In this document: positions 35,901 through 47,600 of the stretch, one piece after another
How positions within the stretch are numbered: the first letter of the stretch is position 1
Layout of the letters: each line of letters starts with the position of its first letter
From: Exophiala sp. HKRS030
Taxonomy: Eukaryota; Ascomycota; Eurotiomycetes; Chaetothyriales; Herpotrichiellaceae
Assembly (NCBI GenBank): GCA_023897205.1
Contig: JAHWDD010000005.1
Location: 3,968,001 to 4,032,000 of the forward strand
Reading direction: 5' to 3'
DNA length: 64,000 bases
The notes under the pieces: model-generated
The model's database searches: none
Told to the model about the DNA's origin: nothing
The model's input: only the letters and a program-made list of their open reading frames with translations
Translations under genes and position numbers: made by a program

Positions 35901-36058
35901 TCGGTGGGCACTTGGGCAAGGAGAGATTCAAGGATGGGAGGGTTGCAGGCGATGAGCAACTCAAACGCAGATGGACTGGCGGGTTGATCGAGTTGAGAGG
36001 AGTCTGGAGGCATCGTCCGCTCCAGAGATCCAGTCAGCGACAGGTTCGGAGAAGCCAT
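33000..36058 (-). CDS. F-box-like protein with multiple Cys-rich zinc-binding clusters
   Basis: Two exons, 36058-34025 and 33926-33000, give 986 residues. Residues about 28-80 (FELLIACNPPILESLLAQVP, then FRLYQTSPFLRDFF and SWRYISWRLYQPA) look F-box-like, followed by leucine-rich segments (LASLELDNTAVSG, LKHLSVRGCKNV). Four Cys clusters then appear: CQNCSAEITERCEQC through CAGCRKTLCASCAF; CDECYSSEHWKLKCKGC; CQAFFCPVVRSPGDHRRRC with CVDCKVHVCGDC; and CPNCRWDRM. Such a layout suggests a ubiquitin-ligase adaptor or scaffold, but I know no characterised homologue. The intron (99 nt, donor GTGGAT, acceptor AGCAG) is inferred: the downstream frame is open from 33926 and carries the third zinc cluster. 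Taking the ATG at 33749 as a separate gene would cut this cluster in half. The donor is the weakest part of the model. Confidence 0.75.
34210..34251 (-). repeat. perfect 21-nt in-frame tandem duplication inside the Cys-rich gene
   Basis: Two identical 21-base copies (34210-34230 and 34231-34251) encode IMGQRKE twice. The repeat lies in the linker between zinc clusters, so copy number could vary between strains without breaking the frame. Confidence 0.9.
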
Positions 36059-37166
36059 GGCAAGTATTATGCAGAGCGATGGTCAGATAATGTTGTAGCG
36101 AACGACAAGATGAAACACATAATTCAGCCTGAGGGCCGTAGATGGTGATGCGAATCGGGGTTTGAAATGGCAGCAGATATGGTGACGGTCGCCATGCGGA
36201 GTTGCAAGGCTATGACGGCCTCATGGATGGTAGCGGATAGGTGAGGATAGAGTAATCGACACGAGGTGACCACAGAAGGGGGTTCGGTGAGGTGTTGAGG
36301 TGTTGAGATGGAAGATGGTGAAGTGATCGAGTCGTGGTTGCCGATTTGTGAGTGTCAAGCGTTACGGAAGGCGCAGTCGTCAAGTTTGTGTTGGTACGAG
36401 GAAGGCGCAACTTATTTGTCATGTGACGTGGGCGGAGGGTTTCAGTATCCCCGAATTCCGAATGCACTCACTTTCGTTTTCAAACAGCGACCCCTGGACG
36501 ATTTCTCCCTGGGGCCCTTTTTACAGCAATAGTTGTCAAAAGTGGTTGACTTGCTATCGAAGAGCAGAGATAACATCTACGTTCACATCTTACTTGATCT
36601 CCAAATGAGTCTCCCGCTCAGATTAGCCTTGTGTTTCAACGGCCACTTGATTCGTCCTTAACAGCTCATTCGACAAGCAGAGACGCAACTATGGGAGGAC
36701 ATTGTCCCAATTTTGCTGACCAATGTCCAACTTGTATTGAGACTCTTGACAACACTTTTAGGCCTCAAACCCCCGGCGCCCGAGCTCGAAAGGTACACAC
36801 CTTATCTCCGTACCCATTGCCTAGTAGCTGATGCCTAGAGAGTTGCCCGAGCACCTTTGCTAGGAGGATGACTTACTAGGTAATTGGGCAGGAATGAGAA
36901 GCATCAAGGGAAGGTCGCCCGTGGTGGTGGTATCCGAGGCGCCATGCGTCACCGCCACCGCCCCACTAATGGTGTACTGACAAGTTGACAACACACCATC
37001 ATGATGCAGAGTAGGACTTGTTGCGCCTTGTTCTTCGGGCCTTGAATTTCTTTGGTCTTTGATTCAAGGTCAATATCGTGCAATATCTTTCGGTCGGGCA
37101 TGACAGAGACAAAAATTGCTCCAGGACACTATCGAAGCCAATTACAACAAATCTGACCTCTCATGA
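36059..37166. other. 1.1 kb intergenic region, no gene seen
   Basis: Between two minus-strand genes. Short frames on both strands show no recognisable family. Confidence 0.55.
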
Positions 37167-38609
37167 TCATATTTCAAGGCGTCTCAATGTCGCAGTCGGG
37201 TAGCAAACGGCAGAATCTGGTGATGGAAGTCCCATTATCCTTGCAGGGTATGCCAATAATTTCCTCACACGAGCATCGCTATCGTTCTGCAGAAACTGCA
37301 CGATAGCGACACATTCAATCCTTGTCCTTCCTTCCAACCACCATTGTCTGATTTCTGTCATCGAGGCGAGCCAATGTGCTAGTACTAACAGCGCTCTCTT
37401 ATCTCTATGACAAAGCAAGTCATTAAACCTGAAATCTACCGCTCCGACAAATGTCACCAGCTTGTGGAAGGTCTTTATGCTTGGTCGCATCCGCCGCAGA
37501 AATAGTAGATATTGCAACGGGACGTAATAAGGATTTTCCTCCGAAGTCGTCGATGAATCAATGTCACATATCTCTATGAAGAGACGGTCGGTATCGTCAT
37601 AGGAGTGCTGGTCAACTGTTTGAGGCGAACATTCTTTACTCTCAGCATCTTGTATCACCGGCTGCCATATTGATTGTTCCAAACCTCCCCAAGAGTTTCC
37701 TCGAGGGCTTGAAATCCTGCGTTGATCGACAACCATCGTAACAAATCCTTCCGCTGGTTCTCCGGGGCGTTCACAAAGGACTGCGCGATTTCTGAGTCGG
37801 GAGAAGGGATCATGAACTGGCGGACTGCCACCAACATGATCGCCGAGAGAAGATGGTCCATGTTCTGGAAAGTTGCACCTTGTCTCAGCTCCTCGCGGAG
37901 TAAATGCAAAGCCTTCTGCCAGTGGTACGACTCGGCTAACTGATGGCGATAATGTTGCTGAGGGTGAACGTCTGCTGGCAGGAGATAGCATAGGTGTCCT
38001 GCTGCAACGCCATGAATTGCATGTGTCAAATACGCTGGCAGAGCGGTGATATTCAGTAATGTGTCGCAGAGGATTTGCCGGCCCATATCCGATCCCAACG
38101 TACAGTAAGTCACAGTACTGAAATGTTGCAACGTCTCAAGAAAGGGAGACATTTGCTGTGGTTGGTCAAGCGAGACGGAAAATCTAGGTATGAGTGGCAA
38201 CGATGAATACAGTAGAGACGTAGGCCGCTTCACCCCATATCCTGAGGCAACAACATCTATTGCCGCTTTGGAGCGTGTTGGGACACTGTCTGGCTGAATG
38301 GCTTTTGGTAAAATCACATGGCTGCTTGCTTGGGAGACTGAAAGATTGTAGTCACAGTAAAGACCATGAATGGCACATTTCTGACACCCTCCAGGCGACT
38401 TTGTTTCGTCACACTATATCGTATTAGAGAATTCCCAGAATCCTGAAATAGAAATTGGACTGGCATGCCTTGATCCGGCGATTCTTACAATTTCGACAAC
38501 CTCGCCTCGATTTGGTATGAGACCTGCGGCCAAAGACTGCAACCCTAGCCACTTTCGTCTCGTTCCTGGCACGGACAGTCCGCAATGGGACCCTAAACAC
38601 CGTTTGCAT
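37167..38609 (-). CDS. Zn2Cys6 transcription factor (fungal_trans_2 type), one-base frameshift in the assembly
   Basis: Nuclear regulator with a binuclear zinc cluster split by an intron: RRGCRNCKNRRIK in exon 1 (38609-38469) and CDETKSPGGCQKCAIHGLYC in exon 2 (from 38413). The spacing C-x2-C-x6-C-x8-C-x2-C-x6-C is canonical only if the intron is 38468-38414, which has a GC rather than GT donor (AAG|GCATGC) and a TAG acceptor. The rest resembles the fungal-specific domain of small Zn2Cys6 proteins: a HAIHGVAAGHLCYLL helix, QHYRHQLAESYHWQKALHLL, and RWLSINAGFQALEE. The frame breaks at the four-base run 37687-37690; one more base joins it to EQSIWQPVIQDAES and the C-terminal half, giving 462 residues. 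Targets cannot be inferred. Confidence 0.82.
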
Positions 38610-39279
38610 GTTGTTTACACCACTGAATGCAGCCCCTTTCGGGCTTGGAGCTTGTAGATTATTGCCGGGGCTGGCTCAGAGCTGGCTGAACCTATGCTGC
38701 GGTTGGCTGGCGAACTTGACACATGATTTTAGCATTGTCCAAAGGAGTCCCGTTTAGGTGTGAGAGCGTCTGATAATATGTGATGGCGACGATTAGGCTC
38801 CAACGGTTTGAGGTTCTTCGTAAAGACAATACGTGTCGCACTGCCTGGGGATTTAAAGGTAACATCTGGATGCGGAAAGCCTCGTATTCGAAGGAATTTA
38901 ATTGGGGGAAGTCATCGGACAACGTCACTCCACATAATGGATCATGCTTCATAAGCCGCTTCAACCCCAGGACTGGATCTCCCTATTCTCTCCTGACTCC
39001 GACAGTCTCAACCGCTTAGGACGTTCACGATCCTGTTGGCCGACGAAGTATTGACTAAGCTCCTTGTTGGACGGGTTTGCATCACTTCGAATTTGCTGAG
39101 GACGATTAATAATTCATTTTCCGATGCAGGTCTAAGAATCTGACGGTCGAGCTGGTTCTAAGAGCGGATGATCAAAGTAGAGTGACCCGCCATAGCACAC
39201 CGTGTCCTACATCTCACATCCTTAATTGCACCGCACAATCCTACTGGTAAGTGCCATTATCGTCCATCTCTCTTCAAGA
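38610..39279. other. intergenic region, no gene seen
   Basis: About 670 bases upstream of the Zn2Cys6 gene and downstream of the PEBP-like gene. No supported coding frame. Confidence 0.55.
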
Positions 39280-40181
39280 TCACAAAGTCCACAGTCCAGC
39301 ACCGAGGACACCCAACAAGAGGCCGATAATCAGCTCCTTCACACCCTTGCTGCTAATCAATCCTGCGGCATTGTTGGAGGAGCTAGAGCTGGAAGTTGCA
39401 GCCGCAGTAGCAGAACTCGGTCCAGAGCTTGTAGTGGCGGAGGAGCTACCAGTGGTTGTTGCAGTGGCAGAATTGGCAGTGGAGGCAGAAGTCGCCTCTG
39501 GCGCGCCAGTGGATGTGAGAGCTACTCTGGTCTCCTCAGCAGTGCCATTCAAGACACGGAACCAGTTGGCTGCAACGGGTTCTGCCAGGCCAGCAGCCTT
39601 GACGAAGCCTTCAATGTCGAATGGGAATCTTGCATACACATCTGCTGGAGGGATGAACGACGAATATGCTTCAGGGATGGCGAAGTCCTGTGGCTGTGCG
39701 AACAGCAAGAAGGTATATCGATGAGGCCCATCCCCTCCGGGCGGAGTAGGAGGCAGGTACTCAGTGCTGGGGATTGTCGATGCCGTTGTGATATTCGACG
39801 CTATGGTGAGGGCCTTGGTAGTCCCAACCAGATTCGGCTGGAAGTAGTGGAGCAACTGCACTCTTCCAGCCTCTCCACTGTCGACATCTTCGTCGATCAA
39901 CAAGGCAATGTAAGTGCCTTGCTTGGTAGCGCTTGCAGGCCCAAAGATCGTGGGTGCGACGAGGATGTCTAATATTGTCCGATTAGCTGAGTCATGAAGA
40001 GTTGAACTGAATGCTTTCACTCACTTTCTCTTGCAATCACTGCACCAGCCTCGATCTTTGTGGAACTAGCAGACCATTCAACAGTCAAAGTCTCTTTTAC
40101 TTCGATCGGGAAGTCAGGAGCAGATTGAGCGTAGACAAGTGCTGCCAATGTAGGAACGGTAAGAAGCGGTAGGTATTTCAT
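39280..40181 (-). CDS. PEBP-like secreted, probably GPI-anchored protein
   Basis: Exons 40181-40025 and 39968-39280 give 281 residues. The first exon encodes a signal peptide (MKYLPLLTVPTLAALVYAQS) missed by the long open frame. The middle matches phosphatidylethanolamine-binding-like folds: ILVAPTIFGPA, then YIALLIDEDVDSGE, VQLLHYFQPNL, PPTPPGGDGPHRYTFLLFAQ and an FDIEGFVKAAGL segment. The tail is a Ser/Thr/Ala-rich spacer (about 195-255) ending in a hydrophobic stretch, ELIIGLLLGVLGAGLWTL, which fits a GPI-anchor signal. The protein is therefore likely displayed at the wall or membrane and may bind lipids or small ligands. It lacks the exact DPD-P ligand motif of classical PEBPs, so ligand binding is unproven. 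Confidence 0.88.
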
Positions 40182-41497
40182 ATTGAAAGATCAGATCTAG
40201 GGCGACGAAACAATAGTTCCGTAAAAGTGAGATACTGTGCTGTGATGAGAATCAATTTCGAGGGATAAACTTCCTTTCCCCTTGGATCATTTGACGCATT
40301 ATATGCCAACTGGTATTGTTGTTCTGTTCATAGTTTAGTAGCGAGGCTTGTATTTGACACCTGCGATTTAGGTGATATTCAACGGTCCCTGGGGCCAAAA
40401 GTGTTTACCGAGCACTTCGATACAAGGATGAGTCTGATTGATTTGTGGAACTCTTCCCGATTTGGAGGCATCTCTCGAGAAGGAGAAGCGAATTTCCTTA
40501 GAAGTCGAGACGATATCCTTGTTATTTGTCGTACACCCGAGGCTGAGATCCTAGCAGAAAGACGCATGGATCAAACGTCGTCGATATGAGACGCCGGAGG
40601 TCACTTTGCATCAACTTCTGGAGTGAGGATTAGCCTGAATCTGCTGGCATTGAGATTGCAAAAACCACCATCAGATGAAGTTCTAAATTACTTGCATCCG
40701 ATTTCAGGCCAGACACACAAGAATCCGCAAGGGGGCTGATACCCAAAATGGAAGATCGACAATTAGTCCAGATTTATCAAATCTAGTCTCTTATTTGTAA
40801 GTCCTCGTCCTTACGTATCGTATAAGTCCCAGGCGCTCAAGATGCATCAGGTCTTCGCCACACCATCCCTGCCTTAACTCTTTGTCCAATGCAATTATAT
40901 TAGCTCGAGAACAAAAGGACGAATGACATGCGAACTGTGCCAATGAAAGGAGAATTTGCAGAAATCGAGCACCATAATTTATCTTGCTGATGGCCCAACG
41001 CAGGACCAATATGTCTATCCTTAGTCTCTTCTCTTGTGGCGCGATAAAACAGAAATGATATCCTTTGAACCAAGTCTGCACAGTGAAATGTCGGTGAGCC
41101 GATTGGCGTGCTGCTATACGTTGGCAAATTGTTAAGCAACCTGGTATATCATGCCCTCACGATCGTCAGAGAGCTTTTTGGCAATAAGACTGATGCCATG
41201 ATTTCGGAGGGTTGGACCAGAGCCAATGCAAGTGGTTCCTTTGGTCCGGGACTGAATAGCCACAATCAGGATGGAGGTCATGTGACATCAGAGACGTTGT
41301 TGCGTCCACGCATGCAACATGTGAATGACTCAGGGTGGTACCGGCTGTTCTTCAGTCGACACAAGAACGAACCATACACGCTATGCTTTCGGAATGAGGG
41401 ACATATTCACCGCGAGATTCTGACTCAGTCACCGAAGAGACGACCAGACTTCAATATCGGCGAGTATCAGGTCTTGTCAACCGCCGGGGAACCGCCT
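40182..41497. other. 1.3 kb intergenic region, no supported gene
   Basis: A plus-strand frame at 41108-41557 opens with GTG, overlaps the Cys-rich frame on the other strand and matches nothing I know. The rest is AT-richer non-coding DNA. Confidence 0.5.
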
Positions 41498-41941
41498 TCA
41501 AGTAGCGAATCTACCAGCTCTGATCTCTTCCTCGGTGCGCCTTCGCCAGGAGTCTGACACTCTCGTCCAGTCGATGTCACCCAATCTTCCAAGCGCACGG
41601 CAGCCATCACAATCGACATAGTCACTCAACGTGCAAGAAGCATGACAAGCCGGGCAGATGTCGTGGACTTGCTTATGCCAGCTGGCATTCTGGAAATTCC
41701 AGCCCGTCTTCTGGATCCAAAAGTTGCTAATCTCACACCCGATGATTGTTTCCCAGTACTCCTCCCCACGTGGCCTGTTGGTTAGGCAGTGGTTGCAGAG
41801 GCGAAGATTGTCCGGCATCCACGGGCGCAACTGGGTCATCAGTTCTGGTACATCGAAGACCCTCTTGGGCAAGAAACCAGCATACTTGGGGAGATCTGCG
41901 AAAGATGAAGGCGAACGTCTTGTGCTATTGCTGCCATTCCT
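41498..41941 (-). CDS. hypothetical Cys-rich protein or gene fragment, 5' end unresolved
   Basis: An open frame between a TAA at 41944-41942 and the TGA at 41498 encodes a protein-like sequence with spaced Cys pairs: LCNHCLTNRPRGEEYW, then DICPACHASC and DYVDCDGC. The sequence looks constrained (many Trp and Cys) but contains no in-frame ATG before LPKRVFDVPELM; its first Met lies inside VPELMTQLRPWM. A TTTCGCAG at about 41898 could be a splice acceptor, which would need an upstream exon I cannot find. It could be the last exon of a gene or a decayed piece of an F-box/zinc protein. Confidence 0.4.
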   Translation of the reverse strand, partial: RNGSNSTRRSPSSFADLPKYAGFLPKRVFDVPELMTQLRPWMPDNLRLCNHCLTNRPRGEEYWETIIGCEISNFWIQKTGWNFQNASWHKQVHDICPACHASCTLSDYVDCDGCRALGRLGDIDWTRVSDSWRRRTEEEIRAGRFAT

Positions 41942-43499
41942 TTACAGGTAAGGGCAAGGGCTACCTGCGAGGGAGCATGGCCAACCGTGTCGAATATCAG
42001 AAGTAAGATCTCGTAAGGTAGATTAAGTAATCCTAAATGGGGTCCGGCGTTCTTCGAGACATTATCAAGTAGCTATGAGCACAAGTGAGTTGACAAAACC
42101 TCAACAGGGACAAGGAGTAGACATACTGTGGCCGGAAGGATGAACCGAGCTGGTAACTTTCTCTCGAAGTCGTGGGCTTTCGCAAGACATCTGAGTGGCC
42201 GACGAGGCTGTGTATATGGCCCAGATTGAAACCTGTGGCCTGTACCTGCAGGATATCCAGTCCACAGGGACATGGTATGTGGGTAAATGTCGAGGACAGC
42301 GTTCTAACCGTTCGCCCGGTCGCCCGGTCGCATCTATGCTCAAATGTGAAACAATGCTTCCTGTTCAGCAAAACCAGCGGATGAGACCAATCTATATATG
42401 ACGTGTCAACTCTATCGATTGTATGATCGGGCGGTGAGGTATAAACCTCTGTGGATACCCCTCAGTTCGTCAACCACAGAATGATACTATTGAACGAGCA
42501 CGACGAGGCCCATCAAAAGATAAGGACAGGGGATACCAATACAAGCCCACACTTATGAGGGCTAAACCATATCAAGGTTAGAACGATGTCATCAGTGGTG
42601 TCACCCCAGTGTTTCACATTCGGCCGTGCCGGGACATTTCCGTCACGCCATCTCCGTGGCTAGCAGCCAGGCCAATTGTCGATCCAAACCGCTTTGTTCA
42701 GCTCAACATTCTTGTACGTATATCTTCACGTGTTTGCGACTCCTCACATCGTGCGACAGAATCAGCATTGGTTGTGATCCTTCCACATATTCTAACTTCC
42801 GCATCTCTTGAGATAGATCTTTGACATTCTTATGGTGATGGGACCATTGATTGGATCAGCTAGAACACCACTTGCGGAAAAGCCTGAAAACCAGAAACCT
42901 CCGAAAAAGCTGACCTCTCCTAAGACTCATGAACGAAAACGAGCACCTCGGCGTCTCCTATCATAGCTGTCAAGGCTGATACGTCAGATGTAGACGTAGC
43001 ATCTCTTCTTTCGAAAACTAGTCACATCGACATTTGTCCTTTGACCTTTGGATGAGCACTAAGATGGAGTATGAAAATCAAAACTGTCTTAGACTAGTGA
43101 CTGCTGACGCAGAAAGTTCAAAATATAAGGATATCACGCTATACTTCATTAGTAACAGTCTGTATGTTAATCTAAGCATGACCAACGCAGCGGATCTGTT
43201 TTAATACCATTCGGACACTATGAAAGGCCTCCTGTAATGCATGAAACATATCGATCCGGCAGTTCTGTACTCTGCACTCCATGTTCAGATCATGCCTCTG
43301 GCATCGCTTGACCTTCCTACTTCATCGGGCCTGCGGTCGATGCGCTGTCATGCCAGGTCATTGCATCCTTTGGCTCGCTTTTATGTGCTCATCCTGCCAT
43401 CGCCTGCACTACACAAAGAAATTGTTTTGAGAGCACTGTCCTTCTATCTAAAGGCTCATTAACGAACTCTGTATCAGACGTCGCTGTTATATTGATGAG
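41942..43499. other. 1.5 kb intergenic region, no gene seen
   Basis: No convincing frame on either strand. It contains the promoter of the small Ifi-6-16-like gene at its right end. Confidence 0.5.
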
Positions 43500-44045
43500 A
43501 TGGAGTACAAAAGCATGAGACTCATCGTCACTCGACTTGTTCAATTCATGATCATTTGCTTGGCCCCGACGAGGTGTGAAGCGGGCTCGGGAGAGGAGAT
43601 GACTGTAGGAGGGCTTTGGAAGAGGCTGACAGAATATATGGAAAGACCATGTAGGTTTGGGCTGAGGTCTATATGATGCGAAATCATTTTTACGGTCTCC
43701 AGGCGTGTTCTATCCCATCATCACTTGGGCCATCCTTTTCACGTTGACGTCCTGGTTGCTTCTGTCACTGGGTTTCGGGCCTGTGGGAGTCGTTGCAGGT
43801 ACACTGCCCCTTTCAACGCAGAGAATGTGTCCGCTAAATGCTGACTTGGGTTAGGCTCAGCAGCTGCGGCTTTCCAGTCTTGGATGTACGGAGGCTTCAC
43901 TCCTGCAGCTGGTGCTTTTGCAACATTGACGAGTTTGGGCATGCTAGGTCTAGCAAACCCAATTTTTGCATTGATATCGGCATTCGTTGCCACACTGGGA
44001 GCATTGCTGACATGGGACCTTCAAGGATGTACCTTCCGCAACTGA
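43500..44045 (+). CDS. small Ifi-6-16 (ISG12/IFI6)-like membrane protein
   Basis: Three short exons (43500-43650, 43703-43798, 43855-44045) join to 145 residues; none is long enough to show as an open frame alone. After a hydrophobic N-terminus (MRLIVTRLVQFMIICLAPTR) and a linker come ITWAILFTLTSWLLLSLGFG and the family core: GFGPVGVVAGSAAAAFQSWM, then YGGFTPAAGAFATLTSLGML, and a final hydrophobic helix to TWDLQGCTFRN. The Gly/Ala-rich core with GPxGV.AGS.A...QS..YGG is typical of the Ifi-6-16 family. Animal members are interferon-induced mitochondrial or ER proteins that modulate apoptosis; the role in fungi is not established. Splice sites are GTAGGT..CAG and GTACAC..TAG. The start could be 43500 or 43515. 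The gene faces the HET gene at 44632-47923 tail to tail, 586 bases apart. Confidence 0.8.
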
Positions 44046-44631
44046 CCGTCAAGGCTGTCTTCTCATTGCGAAAACTAAGTATATGGGCCTGAAGAATCGC
44101 GGTGTTTGGTGTTGGAGCTTGAAAGCGGTGCTTCACGACGCTGGCCCGCCTGGCATGACATGCTATGTGATCATAAAGGACATAAATTGGTTGGAATCAT
44201 TGCAGGAAAATGAAAACTCGACGATGAGCGAGACTACAGTCGGACTCCGTATCATACGAAGTAGGTTATGCTTTATGGTCGAAATTATGAGGCATAGAGA
44301 TTTGGTCGCGGTTGGCATAAGATCCCATAGCTTAATCGCTGTCTGACGCTGGGAGAATTTCATAAAATTCAAATTATAAAAATAGAGGGTAATGCTAGGC
44401 AAACAATAAGTTCGCGCATCGTATTGGACGCCGGCTGGAGAATCAATGCCACTATTTTCGCTCACGTTTGCGATTGCAGTAGGCCTGTTTCGAGCTGCTT
44501 CCTTATATAGGTGAAAGTCAAAAATTGCATTTAGTTAGGCTCTTAAGTGCAGAGTTCATACTTCATTCCGTGCTTTTGTTAGGGAGTTCGTCCTCTGTTT
44601 CCATTCTACCCAATTGCAGTGTTCTGTTAGT
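44046..44631. other. tail-to-tail intergenic region, no gene seen
   Basis: About 590 bases between the convergent Ifi-6-16-like and HET genes, holding their 3' UTRs. Confidence 0.6.
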
Positions 44632-47600
44632 CTAGACTTGTATTCCACCCTGCTGCGAATTTCTGCTCAAGAATCGACGTCGGAGACACATGGGAAGACG
44701 TCGCCACCAGACAGTATTGTGACATTCACTGGCCGGTTCGTCGTCCTGTTCCTCAAAACTCCTGAGCCAGGTTTCGTATGCGACCGTAGCCAGCCTCCTG
44801 CGAAAGGGTTGGTAAATAGATTGGACCGTAACATCTGCGAAGAACCGGACAACGACGAAATTTGGAAGTAGAATTAGAATCCATATGGGGAATCGAACTG
44901 CTTCACGTATTTTTATCCCTAACCAGCTTACAAACCATATCCATGGGCACATGATGGAAATCCCAATGAGTAGAGTTACTAGCATGGCTAAAGGGGAATG
45001 CTGGTTGAAAATAGGTCTCCTAGAGAGGTGCCCATGCCAGACGGATGCATCTGCACAAAAGTTCTGCTTGTTAACGTGCAATACTTCCAGCCTCCAAGCG
45101 GATGTGGTTATACGCGGAGTACTAGAGCTGTGTGAGCGGGGTGGGAATTCTTACCGTATTCAATGATCAGTCTCTTACGGAGAGGCACGCGCTCCATAAT
45201 GAATGACGAAGGGGTGCTCCGTAGTTCCCGCATTTGGTACAACCACTGTTTCGGTGTCCGCGCGATCAAAGGTGCGTAGTAGCTCAGTTCCATGTGCTTT
45301 CGATCTCGGGCGTGGATCAAGAAGCGAACACCTCGGGCAGCAAATCCACCTGCCCGCTGTGTGCCATACGTTAAGTCGAGCACAATACAGGTGCCGAGAA
45401 AGTCTGTGTTGGCCTCACGGGTAGTACTATGGGCCTCTTGAACTTCAGGCGAAGGAATGGTGTCTTGTATCTCGATGATATATTCTTGAGTCTCAGTGCT
45501 GTTGCCATTGACCACGGGGATCCGCACTCGGAAAATCTTCGTTGAGCGGGGAATGCACTGACCTAGTCTTGTGGCCACAATTAGGACAGATTGCTGATAC
45601 CCGTCGTTTCGTTCGACGGAGAAAGCGACCCTGTTGCTTGTTTGGCGGTTTTTGAGTTTCCGCATAGTCGCTCCGGTGGTGAGACAGTTACCAGAGATGT
45701 CTTTGGGATCCATCCCAACTCTGGGTGTCCTTCGATGCGCACTCTCCGGCCGGTATTGTACATGAGCGATAAGGGTAGCTCATTGCAGCTCTGAATGACC
45801 ACCATCAGTCTCTCATCTTTGGAGAGGAGCCTCAGCGGGAAGACATTGAGGTCCAGTAGATTCGCCAGAATGAGGACACCGTCCTGAGGCTTCGTGGTGA
45901 ACCGGTTGATGAGAGAGTTCCAGGTCGAGACAAACTGGGGCAGTAGCAGTGCCTCGGCAAGACGGCTTGCTCTAAAAAGCCCAAAGTCGAAGGGGATTCG
46001 TTTCCTATCCTCCAACAAGGCTTTCTTTAGAAGCATCACCATAGACCATCGGCTCTGAACAAAAACTCTTGCCAAGGGTGAATGATGGTGCTCAATTTTG
46101 GGCATCCGATTTGCTAGTGATGGCGTCATGTAGTATGGCATTCCCATCAGTTGCAGTACGCAACTCCGAGCAAGACAGCCCTCTTCCAGCGTCCAGCCCC
46201 TTTCCATCCACTTAGAGCCAAGAATGAGGGTGGCCAACTCGTCTCCAGAGACCTGGTACGCCTGATGGGGGAAGGGGCTGGATGGATCCTGCAGGGCCCT
46301 GTCGAGTATGAGAGTGTTTATGGCTCCAGAAAAGATAGGTGCAATCTGCTTAATCGCGCGGAACCGCAGTTCTTTATTTTCAACGCATTCCTCGGACTCA
46401 TGACTAACCGGGATACAAAGGGTATCCATCCAGAAGAAAATTCTGTTTGCACCGAACGGCGGTTCAAGCCAGTCAGGTCGTAACACGTGTGACATTTCCC
46501 ATCGGTGTATGATCGTCCATCCCGTCGTCATAACCTCATCCTCGTCAAGCGGGCTGGGGTATTTCTCAATGTAAGTTTGCCGGATTTTCTCCCGCAGCCA
46601 TAGAAGTTGGCAGAGTGGTAGAGCATTCTCGTTCGGATTGCCAAGGCCGTCTGACCAGACGTGCGATATAGCCGTGTAGGCCATGTCAGGTGTGCGCGGA
46701 ACAATCTTGAGGTCAAGCGGGCCTTCAATACTGCACGAGACGACAGGTATCCCTTTAGATCGTATGATGTTGGCGATCTCTTCGAAGGGGACACGGACAA
46801 ACTTACAATTGCCGTCGCACTCATGCCGAAACGGATATTTACTTGTCGGCTTGATTTCAACGTCATGAGCAGCGCACCTTCGCATTTCCAGGCATCGTCC
46901 ATGATCCTCAGCAGAAGATCGATTTCGTATCAATCTAGCCAAATTATTCACGACCATATAGTCATAAGATTGGCACACTTGGCGGGCTCGGTACGGGCAC
47001 CATCCATTGCGCTCCAGAAGACGGGTCAGGAGGCTAGCGGCGCGTCCGCTGTCTGGCTCACTAGGGTGAAGTGGGAAAAGCATTGTTTCATATCCATATA
47101 CGTCTCTTATGCCATTGCTGAGGCTCATTTGAGAGAAATATTCGTCGACAAAGCCAAGCCTGGGATCGGCGAGGCCCCGATGCAAGGGATCTAGAACGTG
47201 CGCAGTCTTCACTATACCGAACATTGCCGTTCCGAAACTAGCGTGGATCCAACCAGCCAAGAGGCCAGAGGATCTGGCGTAGGTGTCTCCCAAAACCGCA
47301 AACAGCAAGCAAGCAAGTAGCTTGACGGACAGGGCAACACGATCGAACTCGTCGTCTCTCGGCCCAAAAGAATCTGCAGCTTCCTCGAATATATCGCTTT
47401 TCAACAGTGCGTAGTGGATCACGTTATGGAGAGCGTTGCGAGCCTCCCGTCTCTTGGTATTGGATGCCCTCCGGAGCATTTCTTTCCAACGCCGGAAATG
47501 GCCATGGACGGCCTCCTGATCAAGGTTGATGAATCCATCAGCAATAAGATCGCTGCGGCTCACAGGCTGGCAGAGAAAAGCTGAAAGTAACTCAAAGAAG

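Noticed and set aside
37167..38609. Pseudogene call for the Zn2Cys6 factor (and likewise the HET, glycosidase and ADH genes)
   Set aside because: Each has a single type of lesion, intact splice sites and preserved active-site or zinc residues. No stop codons or insertions accumulate.
41108..41557. 149-codon plus-strand frame
   Set aside because: It opens with GTG, overlaps the more protein-like minus-strand frame and matches no family.
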